A program made the translations under genes and the position numbers. A DNA stretch of 64,000 bases from SAR116 cluster bacterium (GTDB lineage Bacteria; Pseudomonadota; Alphaproteobacteria; Puniceispirillales; Puniceispirillaceae), in assembly GCA_004212735.1 (NCBI GenBank), contig SHBD01000003.1, positions 1-64,000 of the forward strand, written 5' to 3'. Under the pieces are notes generated by a model that was not told the origin of the DNA, did no database searches, and saw nothing but the letters and a program-made list of their open reading frames with translations. Shown here one piece after another: positions 35,762-44,056 of this stretch. Each line of letters begins with the position of its first letter. The first letter of the stretch is position 1.

Positions 35762-36739
35762 ATGAGTTCTATTGTCTCAGATGTTGGTGGCACCAATGCG
35801 CGATTCGCCTTCGCCGAGACAAAGGGTGCCAGCCTGACTGACATCTGGACGGCACAATGCGCGGATTTTCCGACCATTGATGCGGCGGTTGAGGCTTACC
35901 GGCAAATTGTGGGCGCTGAAAAAAGTGCGCATGTTGACGCCATGGCGATTGCCGTTGCCGCGCCGGTCAAGGCCGCAATAGTCAATGTGACCAACAATCA
36001 CTGGCGGTTTGCCAAACGTGATCTTCTCACCCGCCTGTCCCTGCGGCGGCTTCTGGTGATCAATGATTTCACCGCTCAGGCGCTGGCCCAGACAAACCCG
36101 CGTGACAATGGCAATGTCGAAATTCTATCGGGTGAGGGCGATGAAAACGCGCCCTTGCTGGTTATTGGTCCGGGAACCGGACTGGGTGTGTCGGCGCTGA
36201 TCCCCTCGGCAAACGGTCCCATCCCGATTGAGGGAGAGGGTGGCCATGTCAGCTTTTCACCGCGCAGTGATGATGAGCGTGAGCTGGATGCCTTCACGCG
36301 TCGTTGCCGCCCGCATGTCACCGCTGAACATTTCGTCAGTGGCGGCGGTTTGGAGACTATCTACCGCTTTCTGGCTGCCCGCGAGGATGAACCGACAGTC
36401 ATGACAGCCCCCGAGATTGGCGAGAGGGCCGTGGCCGAGAAGGGTCTATGCCGTGATGCTGCGATGATGTTGCTTGGTATTCTTGGCACCGTGATCGCCG
36501 ACAATGTGTTGACCCTTGGCTGTTGGCGGGGTGTCGTCATCAGCGGTGGAATCGTGCCAAAACTTGCGCCCCTGATCGCGCACAGCCCCTTTGCCGACAG
36601 GGTGCGGAAAACAGGGGTGACCGAGCCTCTCATGAAGATGATCCCGATCTGGCTGTCAGTTGATCCTCATGCGGGACTTCGCGGTGCACAGGTGGCTTTG
36701 GGCAATGCCCATCTGGCACCGCGCATTGTTGACGCCTAG
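35762..36739 (+). CDS. glk: Glucokinase
   Basis: A 325-residue enzyme phosphorylating glucose with ATP. SDVGGTNARFAFAE is the phosphate-binding start, VINDFTAQALAQ holds the catalytic Asp, and VIGPGTGLGVSALIP and IEGEGGHVSFSP are family motifs. ATG 35762 is the family start; the frame upstream to 35717 lacks homology. It feeds glucose 6-phosphate to the zwf/pgl/edd/eda route encoded on the opposite strand. Confidence 0.93.
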   Translation: MSSIVSDVGGTNARFAFAETKGASLTDIWTAQCADFPTIDAAVEAYRQIVGAEKSAHVDAMAIAVAAPVKAAIVNVTNNHWRFAKRDLLTRLSLRRLLVINDFTAQALAQTNPRDNGNVEILSGEGDENAPLLVIGPGTGLGVSALIPSANGPIPIEGEGGHVSFSPRSDDERELDAFTRRCRPHVTAEHFVSGGGLETIYRFLAAREDEPTVMTAPEIGERAVAEKGLCRDAAMMLLGILGTVIADNVLTLGCWRGVVISGGIVPKLAPLIAHSPFADRVRKTGVTEPLMKMIPIWLSVDPHAGLRGAQVALGNAHLAPRIVDA

Positions 36740-36750
36740 CTGTTCACCTG

Positions 36751-36820
36751 CCAGCCATCCAAGAATCAGCCATCCAAGAACCAGCCATCCAAAAACCAGC
36801 TATCTTAAGAACCAGCCATC
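36751..36820. repeat. 15-16 bp tandem repeat at the end of the epimerase gene, about five copies
   Basis: CCAGCCATCCAAGAA and close variants follow each other at 36751, 36766, 36781, 36796 (16 bp) and 36812. The last copy is coding, encoding the terminal AMAGS of the epimerase on the minus strand; the others lie beyond its stop. The array fills the space between the convergent glk and epimerase genes. Confidence 0.9.
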
Positions 36821-38028
36821 GCATCCAGAATGTCGTAACAGGCACCAAGCGTGTGATAGTCAACCTTGCCAGCAGGCGATTTATACGGCTCCATCCACTG
36901 CCCATCGCGGGTGAGGATGCGGAACCAGGCACCATGGCGGTGATCGACAAGATGATCCCAGGACCATTGCCATAGTCGCTGATAATGCTGCCGGTAGGAC
37001 TCGCTCCCGGTGACAGAAAACAGCCGCCAGGCCGCGGCTATGGCCTCTGCCTGCACCCAGAAATATTTATTGGCATCGCAGAAATCACCGTTCGGTGCGT
37101 AGCCATAGACCAGCCCACCATGGACCTCATCCCAGCCCTTTTCCATCGCCCCATCGAACAGCCCGCAGGCGCGTTCAATATGCCAGCCCTCCGGTCTGTG
37201 TCGATGCAGCTGCAGGATCAATTTTGCCCATTCAACCTGATGCCCGGGTTGATAGCCCCAAGGCTTGAACAGATCATCCGGCTTGTCGATGTTGTAGTCC
37301 CAATCATGCTGCCAGTCATTTGTGTAATGTTCCCAGATCTGGCCGTCGGTCGAGGCTGTCATTGTGACGGTAAATTTACCGGCAATTATGGCCGCGCGAT
37401 CAAGATAACGTGCCTCCCTCGTGCTTTCATAGGCGGCAAGCAATGCCTCAACCGCATGCATGTTGGCGTTCTGCCCCCGGTAGGGTAACAGGATGTCGAG
37501 GCTCTGGTCCCGTTCATCGGCATAGGCACCATGTTCCCCATCCCAGAACAATGCCTCCATCAACTGCCAGCTGTCGTCCAGCAATTCTGCCGCACCGTCA
37601 ATTTCGGCGCGCACCCCATAGGCCGCTGCCAACATGACAAAGGCGTGGCCATAGGCCATTGCCCGCGCATCTTCGATGTCTTTGCCATGTCGTTGCCAGC
37701 AGAAATGGCCGGGCAGATTTTGCCGGAGCGGGGGCATCTGGTGATGACTGCGCAGATAGGCAAGCCCATGTGCCGCCCAATCCCGATGCTGCTCATTGCC
37801 GCCATGCAGAAAGGCGCTGGCATAGTTGAAAACAAAGCGTGTGCTGCTGACCAGATGCCGTGTGCTGGCATCATAGACCGTGCCATCATCAAGAAAATGG
37901 TGGAAAAATCCCCCTTCGTGATCGCGGGCGTGCGGCGCATAGAAATTCAGAATGCTGGCAATGTGATCCCGCAGAAATGCCGGGCTCGTGAAGTCAGGAT
38001 AACTCGTGCAGTCAGGATAGGAGGTCAC
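36805..38028 (-). CDS. N-acylglucosamine 2-epimerase (AGE) family sugar isomerase
   Basis: A 407-residue alpha/alpha-barrel protein: LVSSTRFVFNYASAFLHGG, HFCWQRHGKDIEDARAMAYG, GQNANMHAVEALLAAYE and GYQPGHQVEWAKLIL hold the conserved Arg, His and Glu residues of the active site. Members isomerise mannose/fructose, sulfoquinovose/sulfofructose or N-acylglucosamine. The length and the GHQVEWAKLIL motif fit mannose isomerase-type members. The start is GTG, and the N-terminus contains a duplicated TSYPD unit encoded by an 18-bp direct repeat. It follows the Gfo/Idh/MocA gene by 14 bp. Confidence 0.9.
   Translation of the reverse strand: MTSYPDCTSYPDFTSPAFLRDHIASILNFYAPHARDHEGGFFHHFLDDGTVYDASTRHLVSSTRFVFNYASAFLHGGNEQHRDWAAHGLAYLRSHHQMPPLRQNLPGHFCWQRHGKDIEDARAMAYGHAFVMLAAAYGVRAEIDGAAELLDDSWQLMEALFWDGEHGAYADERDQSLDILLPYRGQNANMHAVEALLAAYESTREARYLDRAAIIAGKFTVTMTASTDGQIWEHYTNDWQHDWDYNIDKPDDLFKPWGYQPGHQVEWAKLILQLHRHRPEGWHIERACGLFDGAMEKGWDEVHGGLVYGYAPNGDFCDANKYFWVQAEAIAAAWRLFSVTGSESYRQHYQRLWQWSWDHLVDHRHGAWFRILTRDGQWMEPYKSPAGKVDYHTLGACYDILDAMAGS
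37985..38020 (-). repeat. 18-bp in-frame duplication at the N-terminus of the epimerase
   Basis: CTCGTGAAGTCAGGATAA and CTCGTGCAGTCAGGATAG are adjacent and differ at two bases. On the coding strand they give TSYPDC and TSYPDF-type units right after the GTG start, so the duplication lengthens the protein by six residues without shifting the frame. Confidence 0.85.
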
Positions 38029-38042
38029 AGCATGATGCCCAG

Positions 38043-38978
38043 TCAGCGGGGACGATGCGCAAGCATGGTCTCAAGGCATGATGTCACGATCTGGCTATGC
38101 GCGAAATCCGGCCGCTCACCAGCGGCAATTGAGGCAATGACATCCTCAACCATCACCGCATATTGATCGCAGTCAGGAAATGTGATGGCGTCACCCGGGC
38201 CAAGGCCATTCCGCATCAGATAACCCGTTGTCGGGCCAACCGGATTGAAGGGCACTTCCAGTCGTGCGGCGCCCTCTGTGCCGATCACATGCACCGCTTG
38301 GGTCAGGGCGGATGAGCTGGAGACGGTGAAAGTCAGATGCCGGTTGCCCGGCCACACAAGCAGCCCGGAGGCAAAATTCTCGACACCATGCGCCTCATCC
38401 ATCACCATCTGAACGGTGATGCTCTCAGGCCCGCCCCCGAAGATGAGAATGCCAGCCATGATCGCATAACACCCGATATCATAAAGCGGGCCACCCCCAT
38501 ATTCGGGTACATTGCGGATGTTGTCGGCGTTCAGGGTCGGATAGGCAAAGACAATCTGTACACCCTGCGCCCGGCCGATTGGTGCCTCAGGCACCCATTT
38601 CCATTGCGGATGATGGCGGATCATAAAGCCCTCATAGACATATTGTCCTGTCGTCTGGGCGGCATCCTCAAGCTGCTGCAATTCCGCACCATTGAGCGCA
38701 ATCGGTTTTTCGCAAATCACATGCTTACCAGCCTGCATGGCCTTGATCGACCAGGGAACATGCAGGTGATTTGGCAGGGGGTTGTAGATGATCTCGACAT
38801 CTGGATTTGCCAGCACGCCCTCATAATCGGTCTGCGTAACGCCCGCATAAATCGGATCATCCGCCCTTGCATCGGGCGCACGTCGGCCAAGTGCAATGAC
38901 CTCATGACCTGCTGCGTGGATGGCCGGAATAACCTTTTCGCGGGCTATTTTCGCATCACCAAGAATGCCGAATTTCAT
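38043..38978 (-). CDS. Gfo/Idh/MocA family oxidoreductase
   Basis: A 311-residue NAD(P)-dependent sugar or polyol dehydrogenase. FGILGDAKIAREKVIPAI is the Rossmann start, NPLPNHLHVPWSIKAMQAGK and HVICEKPIAL hold the catalytic Glu-Lys-Pro, and GGGPLYDIGCYAI contains the conserved GG..D.G.Y/H pattern. Family members act on glucose, xylose, inositol or their derivatives. It is located between eda and the AGE-family gene on the same strand, so it may bring a side sugar into the pathway. Substrate unknown. Confidence 0.9.
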   Translation of the reverse strand: MKFGILGDAKIAREKVIPAIHAAGHEVIALGRRAPDARADDPIYAGVTQTDYEGVLANPDVEIIYNPLPNHLHVPWSIKAMQAGKHVICEKPIALNGAELQQLEDAAQTTGQYVYEGFMIRHHPQWKWVPEAPIGRAQGVQIVFAYPTLNADNIRNVPEYGGGPLYDIGCYAIMAGILIFGGGPESITVQMVMDEAHGVENFASGLLVWPGNRHLTFTVSSSSALTQAVHVIGTEGAARLEVPFNPVGPTTGYLMRNGLGPGDAITFPDCDQYAVMVEDVIASIAAGERPDFAHSQIVTSCLETMLAHRPR

Positions 38979-39011
38979 CTTTTATTTCCCCTTATATCTG
39001 CTGGACAAAGC

Positions 39012-39647
39012 CTAGAGTGCCGCCGCCTCTCTGGCCAGCGTTTCAATGGTTGCGAATTGCTGGCCAGCGATGAGTTTCTGCGGCGCGACCCATGAGCCAC
39101 CAAGACATCTTACATTTGGCAGGGCGAGCCACTCAGCTGCTGTCTCGGTGCTGATCCCGCCTGTTGGGCAGATGGTGATCTGCGGCAGCGGGCTGGCAAG
39201 TGACTTCACGAACGCGGTGCCACCTGCCGCGCTGGCTGGAAAAAACTTCATCGCGGTGAGGCCGGCCTCATGCAGTGTCATGATCTCCGAAACAGTCGAT
39301 GCCCCCGGCAATAGCGGCAGTCCGGCGGCGGCGCATCCCGCCACAACAGCTGGCGTGGTGCCCGGCGATACCGCAAAACTGGCACCCGCCTTGCGCGCCG
39401 CTTCCGCCAAACTGGCTGAAACCACAGTGCCGGCTCCGACACAGATTTCGGGACGGTGGCTGGCGATGGCCTCGATGGCAGCGAGGGCTGCCGGGGTGCG
39501 CAGAGTGATCTCAATCGTCTTTAACCCGCCAGCCAGAAGCGCGTCAGCAAGCGGCAACGCATCCTTGGCATCATCAATAACGATGACCGGCATGACCGGA
39601 CTCAGATCCAGAATCCCCTCAATGATTTGATGTGGGTTGTCGCTCAT
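39012..39647 (-). CDS. eda: KDPG/KHG aldolase
   Basis: A 211-residue class I aldolase that splits 2-keto-3-deoxy-6-phosphogluconate to pyruvate and glyceraldehyde 3-phosphate. MPVIVIDDAKDALPLADAL opens the barrel; EITLRTPAAL, VGAGTV and MKFFPASAAGG carry the Glu and the Schiff-base Lys. ATGA overlap with edd upstream. Complete. Confidence 0.94.
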   Translation of the reverse strand: MSDNPHQIIEGILDLSPVMPVIVIDDAKDALPLADALLAGGLKTIEITLRTPAALAAIEAIASHRPEICVGAGTVVSASLAEAARKAGASFAVSPGTTPAVVAGCAAAGLPLLPGASTVSEIMTLHEAGLTAMKFFPASAAGGTAFVKSLASPLPQITICPTGGISTETAAEWLALPNVRCLGGSWVAPQKLIAGQQFATIETLAREAAAL

Positions 39648-41476
39648 TGTGATCGCTCCAGTAAATTTAGCCCGGCTCCGTGTTCCGCGCCTGTTGCCTG
39701 TTGCCGCAGACCAGCAAACAGGGATCTTGCAAAACCGCGCTGGGCTGGCAGGTTTGAAATGCCAAGGGCGGTGCGTGTCTCAAGATCAGCATCGGCAACA
39801 AGCGTTCCCTGCTTTGCGTCCAGCGTGATGAGATCACCATTCTCGATCTTGCCGATAGGCCCGCCATCAACCGCCTCCGGGCACAGATGAATGGCGGCAG
39901 GCACAGACCCGGAGGCACCGGACATGCGCCCGTCCGTGACCAATGCCACCTTATATCCCTCATCCTGCAGATTACCGAGCAGCGGTGTCAGGCTGTGCAA
40001 TTCCGGCATGCCTGTCGCCATCGGACCCTGACACCTGAGAACCACCACAACATCCCTGTTCAGATCACCCGCCTGATAGGCCGCCTTGACCTCGGCCTCG
40101 GTGGTGAATATCGCTGCCGGTGCGCTGATCACATGGCGTGTATCGTCAACGGCGGATATCTTGATCACCGCCTTGCCAAGATTGCCATCCAGCATTTTCA
40201 ATCCACCAGTGGCGCTGTGCGGGTCACTTGCCGGGCGCAGAATGTCACCATCGCCCGAAACTCTTGGGGCATCGCGCCAGACGAGATTGCCACCATCGAG
40301 GAATGGTTCGCTCGCGTAATCATTCAGATCTGCACCGCCCACCGTTTTCGCACTCCCATCAAGAAGCCCGCTCTCCAGCAGTTCGGCAATCACAAATCCC
40401 ATGCCACCTGCGGCATGGAAATGGTTTACATCGGCGCTGCCATTTGGATAAACTCTGGCCAACAGCGGTGTCATCTCTGAAAGATCGGCAAAATCCTGCC
40501 AGGTGAGAGTGATCCCGGCTGCCGCTGCCATCGCTGGCAAATGCAGGGTGTGATTTGTCGAACCGCCAGTTGCATGCAATCCAACAATGGCATTCACAAA
40601 GCTGCGTTCATCCAGCATTTCGCCAATCGGCTGCGCGGCGCCCTTTTGCCGGGACAGCTCGATGACGCGCTGGGTTGCAGCAATTGTGAGCGCGTGCCGC
40701 AAATCATCATGCGGATGGACAAAGGCGGCACCGGGAAGATGCAGCCCCATCACCTCCATCAACATCTGGTTTGAATTTGCTGTGCCATAAAAGGTACAGG
40801 TACCGGGGCCATGATACGCCGCCACCTCTGATTTCAGCAATTCTTCCCGGCTTGCCTTACCTCTGGCAAATGCCTTGCGCACCGCCGCTTTTTCCGCATT
40901 TGGGATGCCTGTAGACATCGGCCCGGCCGGGGCGAAAACAACTGGCATATGGCCAAAGGACAGGGCACCAATGACCAGCCCGGGAACAATCTTGTCACAG
41001 ACGCCAAGACAGATTGCAGCGTCATACACACCATGCGACAGGCCGACAGCGGTCGCCATCGCGATCACATCCCGGCTCATCAACGACAATTCCATCCCCG
41101 GCCTCCCCTGCGTGACACCGTCACACATTGCCGGCACACCGCCGGCGACCTGCGCCGTTGCGCCCACTTCACGCGCTGCCGCCTTGATGATCTGTGGATA
41201 GGTCTCGAATGGTTGATGCGCCGACAGCATGTCATTATAGGCGGTAATGATGCCGACATTGGGTTTCAACTCGGCTCCGGCACCCAGAACATCAGCCTGA
41301 TCCGCGCCAGCGCCGGCTGCGGCGTGCGCCATGTTGGAACAGGACACCTGACGCCGGTCGGAATCAGGCGAGCTGGTCATCGCCGCGATATCTTCAAGAT
41401 AGCGGCGTCGGCTGTCCTGACTTCGCGCGCGGATCCGGTCTTGGATCTCCAGAATACGGTCATTTGGCGTGGCCAT
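39644..41476 (-). CDS. edd: Phosphogluconate dehydratase
   Basis: A 610-residue Fe-S dehydratase of the IlvD/Edd family, converting 6-phosphogluconate to KDPG. Seen: [42 protein letters not shown] with a cluster Cys, [17 protein letters not shown] with a second, and [38 protein letters not shown] lies near the C-terminus. AGGA precedes the ATG. It is between pgl and eda in one operon. Confidence 0.95.
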   Translation of the reverse strand: MATPNDRILEIQDRIRARSQDSRRRYLEDIAAMTSSPDSDRRQVSCSNMAHAAAGAGADQADVLGAGAELKPNVGIITAYNDMLSAHQPFETYPQIIKAAAREVGATAQVAGGVPAMCDGVTQGRPGMELSLMSRDVIAMATAVGLSHGVYDAAICLGVCDKIVPGLVIGALSFGHMPVVFAPAGPMSTGIPNAEKAAVRKAFARGKASREELLKSEVAAYHGPGTCTFYGTANSNQMLMEVMGLHLPGAAFVHPHDDLRHALTIAATQRVIELSRQKGAAQPIGEMLDERSFVNAIVGLHATGGSTNHTLHLPAMAAAAGITLTWQDFADLSEMTPLLARVYPNGSADVNHFHAAGGMGFVIAELLESGLLDGSAKTVGGADLNDYASEPFLDGGNLVWRDAPRVSGDGDILRPASDPHSATGGLKMLDGNLGKAVIKISAVDDTRHVISAPAAIFTTEAEVKAAYQAGDLNRDVVVVLRCQGPMATGMPELHSLTPLLGNLQDEGYKVALVTDGRMSGASGSVPAAIHLCPEAVDGGPIGKIENGDLITLDAKQGTLVADADLETRTALGISNLPAQRGFARSLFAGLRQQATGAEHGAGLNLLERSQ

Positions 41477-41530
41477 GTCTTTTCGTCCTTCTCGGGCTTT
41501 ACTGGTCCTGATTTATATTCCTGGTTTGCG

Positions 41531-42145
41531 TCAATCCGCGACAATTTCCAGCCGTGTAACATCCTGTTTCAACAGTGCATGAACCGGAAGCCTCGTGTCG
41601 GTTTGCGCTGCCTGAAGAACCGCCTGTTTCTCAGCTCCATTCACCAACAGGATCAACAGCCTTGATTGCAGGATCATGGCAAGATTCATCGTCACACGCG
41701 GCAATGTGGGAGATCCCTTTGGTCCAGTTTCCAAAATCATCGGTGGTGTGTCGATTTTCAAGGAAGCCTCATCCACCATATCGGGAAACAGCGAGGCAAA
41801 ATGCCCATCAACACCCATGCCAAGCAGCATCACGTCAAAAGGCCGCCTGATATCCATGGCCGCATTATTGGTCTCTAGGGGAACGAAATTTGCCGCCGCC
41901 ACGGGTCCCCGCAACAGGTGATCATGCAGCAATTTCTGATTGCTGTGTTCATGATCGGCCGGCACCAGCCTGTCATCGACAAGGGTGATTGTCACTTTTG
42001 ACCAATCCACCTCATCTTCATGCTCACCTGCTGCCAGCGCATCAAAAATGCCAAGCGGGCTGGAGCCACCACAGACAACAAGGCTTGCCTGTCCGTTTGT
42101 GGCTAGTGACTGCGCCAGCTGGCGGACGATTAGATCAGTGACCAT
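41531..42145 (-). CDS. pgl: 6-phosphogluconolactonase
   Basis: A 204-residue DevB-type lactonase, short for the family, which is mostly 225-250. VVCGGSSPLGIFDAL, VTITLVDDRLVP, HSNQKLLHDHLL and MGVDGHFASLFPD are the expected motifs, so the catalytic part is complete and only N-terminal residues are reduced. ATG 42145 lies just after the zwf stop; a TTG at 42154 overlapping it would add three residues. It hydrolyses the lactone made by Zwf. Confidence 0.9.
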   Translation of the reverse strand: MVTDLIVRQLAQSLATNGQASLVVCGGSSPLGIFDALAAGEHEDEVDWSKVTITLVDDRLVPADHEHSNQKLLHDHLLRGPVAAANFVPLETNNAAMDIRRPFDVMLLGMGVDGHFASLFPDMVDEASLKIDTPPMILETGPKGSPTLPRVTMNLAMILQSRLLILLVNGAEKQAVLQAAQTDTRLPVHALLKQDVTRLEIVAD

Positions 42146-42147
42146 CT

Positions 42148-43605
42148 CTACCAATCCTCATGCGGGTCGATCCATGACCGACCATCCGCCTCAAGCAAAT
42201 CATCCTTCGGCCCCATTGAACCGGCCCTGTATGACAGCGGTGTCCGGGTTTCCGCCAGCGCCAGAACCGGATCAATGAACGCCCAGGCGGCAAGCACCTC
42301 ATCGACCCGCATGAACAGGGTCTGGTTGCCACGTGCAGTATCCATCAACAGCCGCTCATAGGCGTCGGGCAGACGTTCCTCAAAGGTTTCGTCAAAGCTC
42401 AGATTGAGGTCCGAGGGGAACAGCCGCATGCCACCAGGCCCGGGTTGCTTGGATGTCATTTGCAGACGCAATCCCTCACTTGGTTGCAACCTGATGATCA
42501 GACGGTTCGGCTGTCCCAGAATTTTGCGATCCCCGGAACTGGAAAAAATATCATGCGGCCGGTCTTTGAAGGTGATGATGATTTCAGAGGCGCGCTGCTG
42601 CAATTTCTTGCCTGTCCTGATATAGAATGGCACGCCCGCCCACCGCCAGTTATCAACCGCCAGCTTCATTGCGACATAGGTTTCGGTGTTTGATGAGGTG
42701 CCCAGCTCTTCTGTATAATCCTCATATTGTCCAAGCACCAGCGCATCCGCCTCAAGCGGGCGCAGGGCACGCAGAACACGCAGCTTCTCATCGCGCACCT
42801 GATTGGCATTGAACTTGGCTGGTGGCTCCATCGCGACAAGACAGACCAGCTGCAACAGGTGGTTCTGCACCATGTCGCGGATCGCTCCATATTGATCGTA
42901 ATAGGATGCGCGTCCACCAACGCCAACGGTCTCCGATACGGTAATCTGCACATGATCGACATGGCTGTTATCCCAGAGCGATTCAAAAATCACATTGGCA
43001 AAACGCAGCGCCATCAAATTCTGCACGGTCTCCTTGCCGAGATAATGATCTATCCGGTAAATTTGATGTTCGGCAAAGACCGTGGCCAGCTCATCATTGA
43101 TTTTCTGGGATGAGTCGCCGCTGTTGCCAAGCGGCTTTTCCACGACAAGCCGCGCCTGTTCGCTTGCCAGCCCGGCAGTCTTCAACATCTTGACGGCCGC
43201 GCCAAACAGGCTTGGTGCGATCGCCAGATAGTAGATTGCGGGCCGGTCGACAGAGTGCTTTTTGGCGATCTGGTCTGCCAGTAACGCAGCGCCCTCTCCA
43301 TTCACGAGATCCAGATTTACAATTTGGATGATCTTCAGGAACGACTCCCATTTTTCGGTTGTCGCATGTCCATCGACAAAGGCGCTCTCGCAAAATGGCC
43401 GCAATTTTGCGGCAAACTCCGCGACACTCAGGGCGGCGCGCGATGTTGCAAACAGCCGATATTCATCGGTAAGCTGGCCATCAAGATAGCGCCAGAAAAA
43501 GGCGGGAAAAATTTTTCGGAGCGACAGATCGCCCGTTCCACCAATAATGACATAGTCACTGGGGGGCAGCGATGCTGTTGGGGGGAGAGACGCCGGCATT
43601 GTCAT
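42148..43605 (-). CDS. zwf: Glucose-6-phosphate 1-dehydrogenase
   Basis: A 485-residue enzyme. VIIGGTGDLSLRKIFPA is the NADP-binding motif, RIDHYLGKETVQN the active-site segment with the catalytic His and substrate-binding Lys, and NWRWAGVPFYIRTGKKL a further family motif. AGGACAG precedes the ATG. First gene of the zwf-pgl-edd-eda operon, the Entner-Doudoroff route for glucose 6-phosphate. Confidence 0.95.
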   Translation of the reverse strand: MTMPASLPPTASLPPSDYVIIGGTGDLSLRKIFPAFFWRYLDGQLTDEYRLFATSRAALSVAEFAAKLRPFCESAFVDGHATTEKWESFLKIIQIVNLDLVNGEGAALLADQIAKKHSVDRPAIYYLAIAPSLFGAAVKMLKTAGLASEQARLVVEKPLGNSGDSSQKINDELATVFAEHQIYRIDHYLGKETVQNLMALRFANVIFESLWDNSHVDHVQITVSETVGVGGRASYYDQYGAIRDMVQNHLLQLVCLVAMEPPAKFNANQVRDEKLRVLRALRPLEADALVLGQYEDYTEELGTSSNTETYVAMKLAVDNWRWAGVPFYIRTGKKLQQRASEIIITFKDRPHDIFSSSGDRKILGQPNRLIIRLQPSEGLRLQMTSKQPGPGGMRLFPSDLNLSFDETFEERLPDAYERLLMDTARGNQTLFMRVDEVLAAWAFIDPVLALAETRTPLSYRAGSMGPKDDLLEADGRSWIDPHEDW

Positions 43606-44056
43606 TCTGTCCTGTTACTTTTGTTGGCGGTCATTCAAACAAATCTATTGTCGTCAGGACCAAGAGGCACCAATGGTTGCTATCGTGGATGCAACGAGGC
43701 CGCGCCAATCGCGCCACCACATACGAACCAACGACCAGCCGCTGAAAAGCACCACGAACAAGTATTGGCGTTTGCTTTCGATCCGGGGTGGCACCCTCTT
43801 AACCATTGGGGGCGTTATAGTACATCCGCAGATTTTCGGCTAGTGCAACTGCGCCGAAAACAACCCAGCTCCGCCCGTATTGATCTGTTTTCACGTCAAT
43901 TCATCACCCGATGATACAATTTCAGGCCAATAACCCAGGCCAATAACCCAGGCCAATAACCCAGGCCAATAACTCAGGCCAATAACTCAGGCCAATAACC
44001 CAGGCCAATAACTCAGGCCAATAATCATCATCTGGTGATAGAGCCAAAACCAAAGC
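43606..44056. other. Intergenic region with the 13-bp array upstream of zwf
   Basis: About 450 bp between the DUF3604 gene stop and the zwf start, with no convincing gene. The half next to zwf should contain its promoter. The other half is occupied by the 13-bp tandem array at 43922-44025. Confidence 0.6.
43922..44025. repeat. 13-bp tandem array, eight copies
   Basis: Eight uninterrupted units of (C/T)CAGGCCAATAA(C/T); only the first and last bases vary. The unit has no inner palindrome, no spacers are present and no cas genes are near, so this is a minisatellite and not CRISPR. It ends 31 bp before the stop of the DUF3604 gene. It is the longest array in the window. Confidence 0.95.

Noticed and set aside
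37531-38166. Antisense frame of 211 codons over the epimerase gene
   Set aside because: It lies opposite a clear AGE-family gene and has no motif, no ribosome-binding site and no homology; it is a shadow of the codon bias of the real gene.
43922-44025. CRISPR-like array
   Set aside because: Units of 13 bp directly abut with no spacers, no palindrome and no cas genes nearby.
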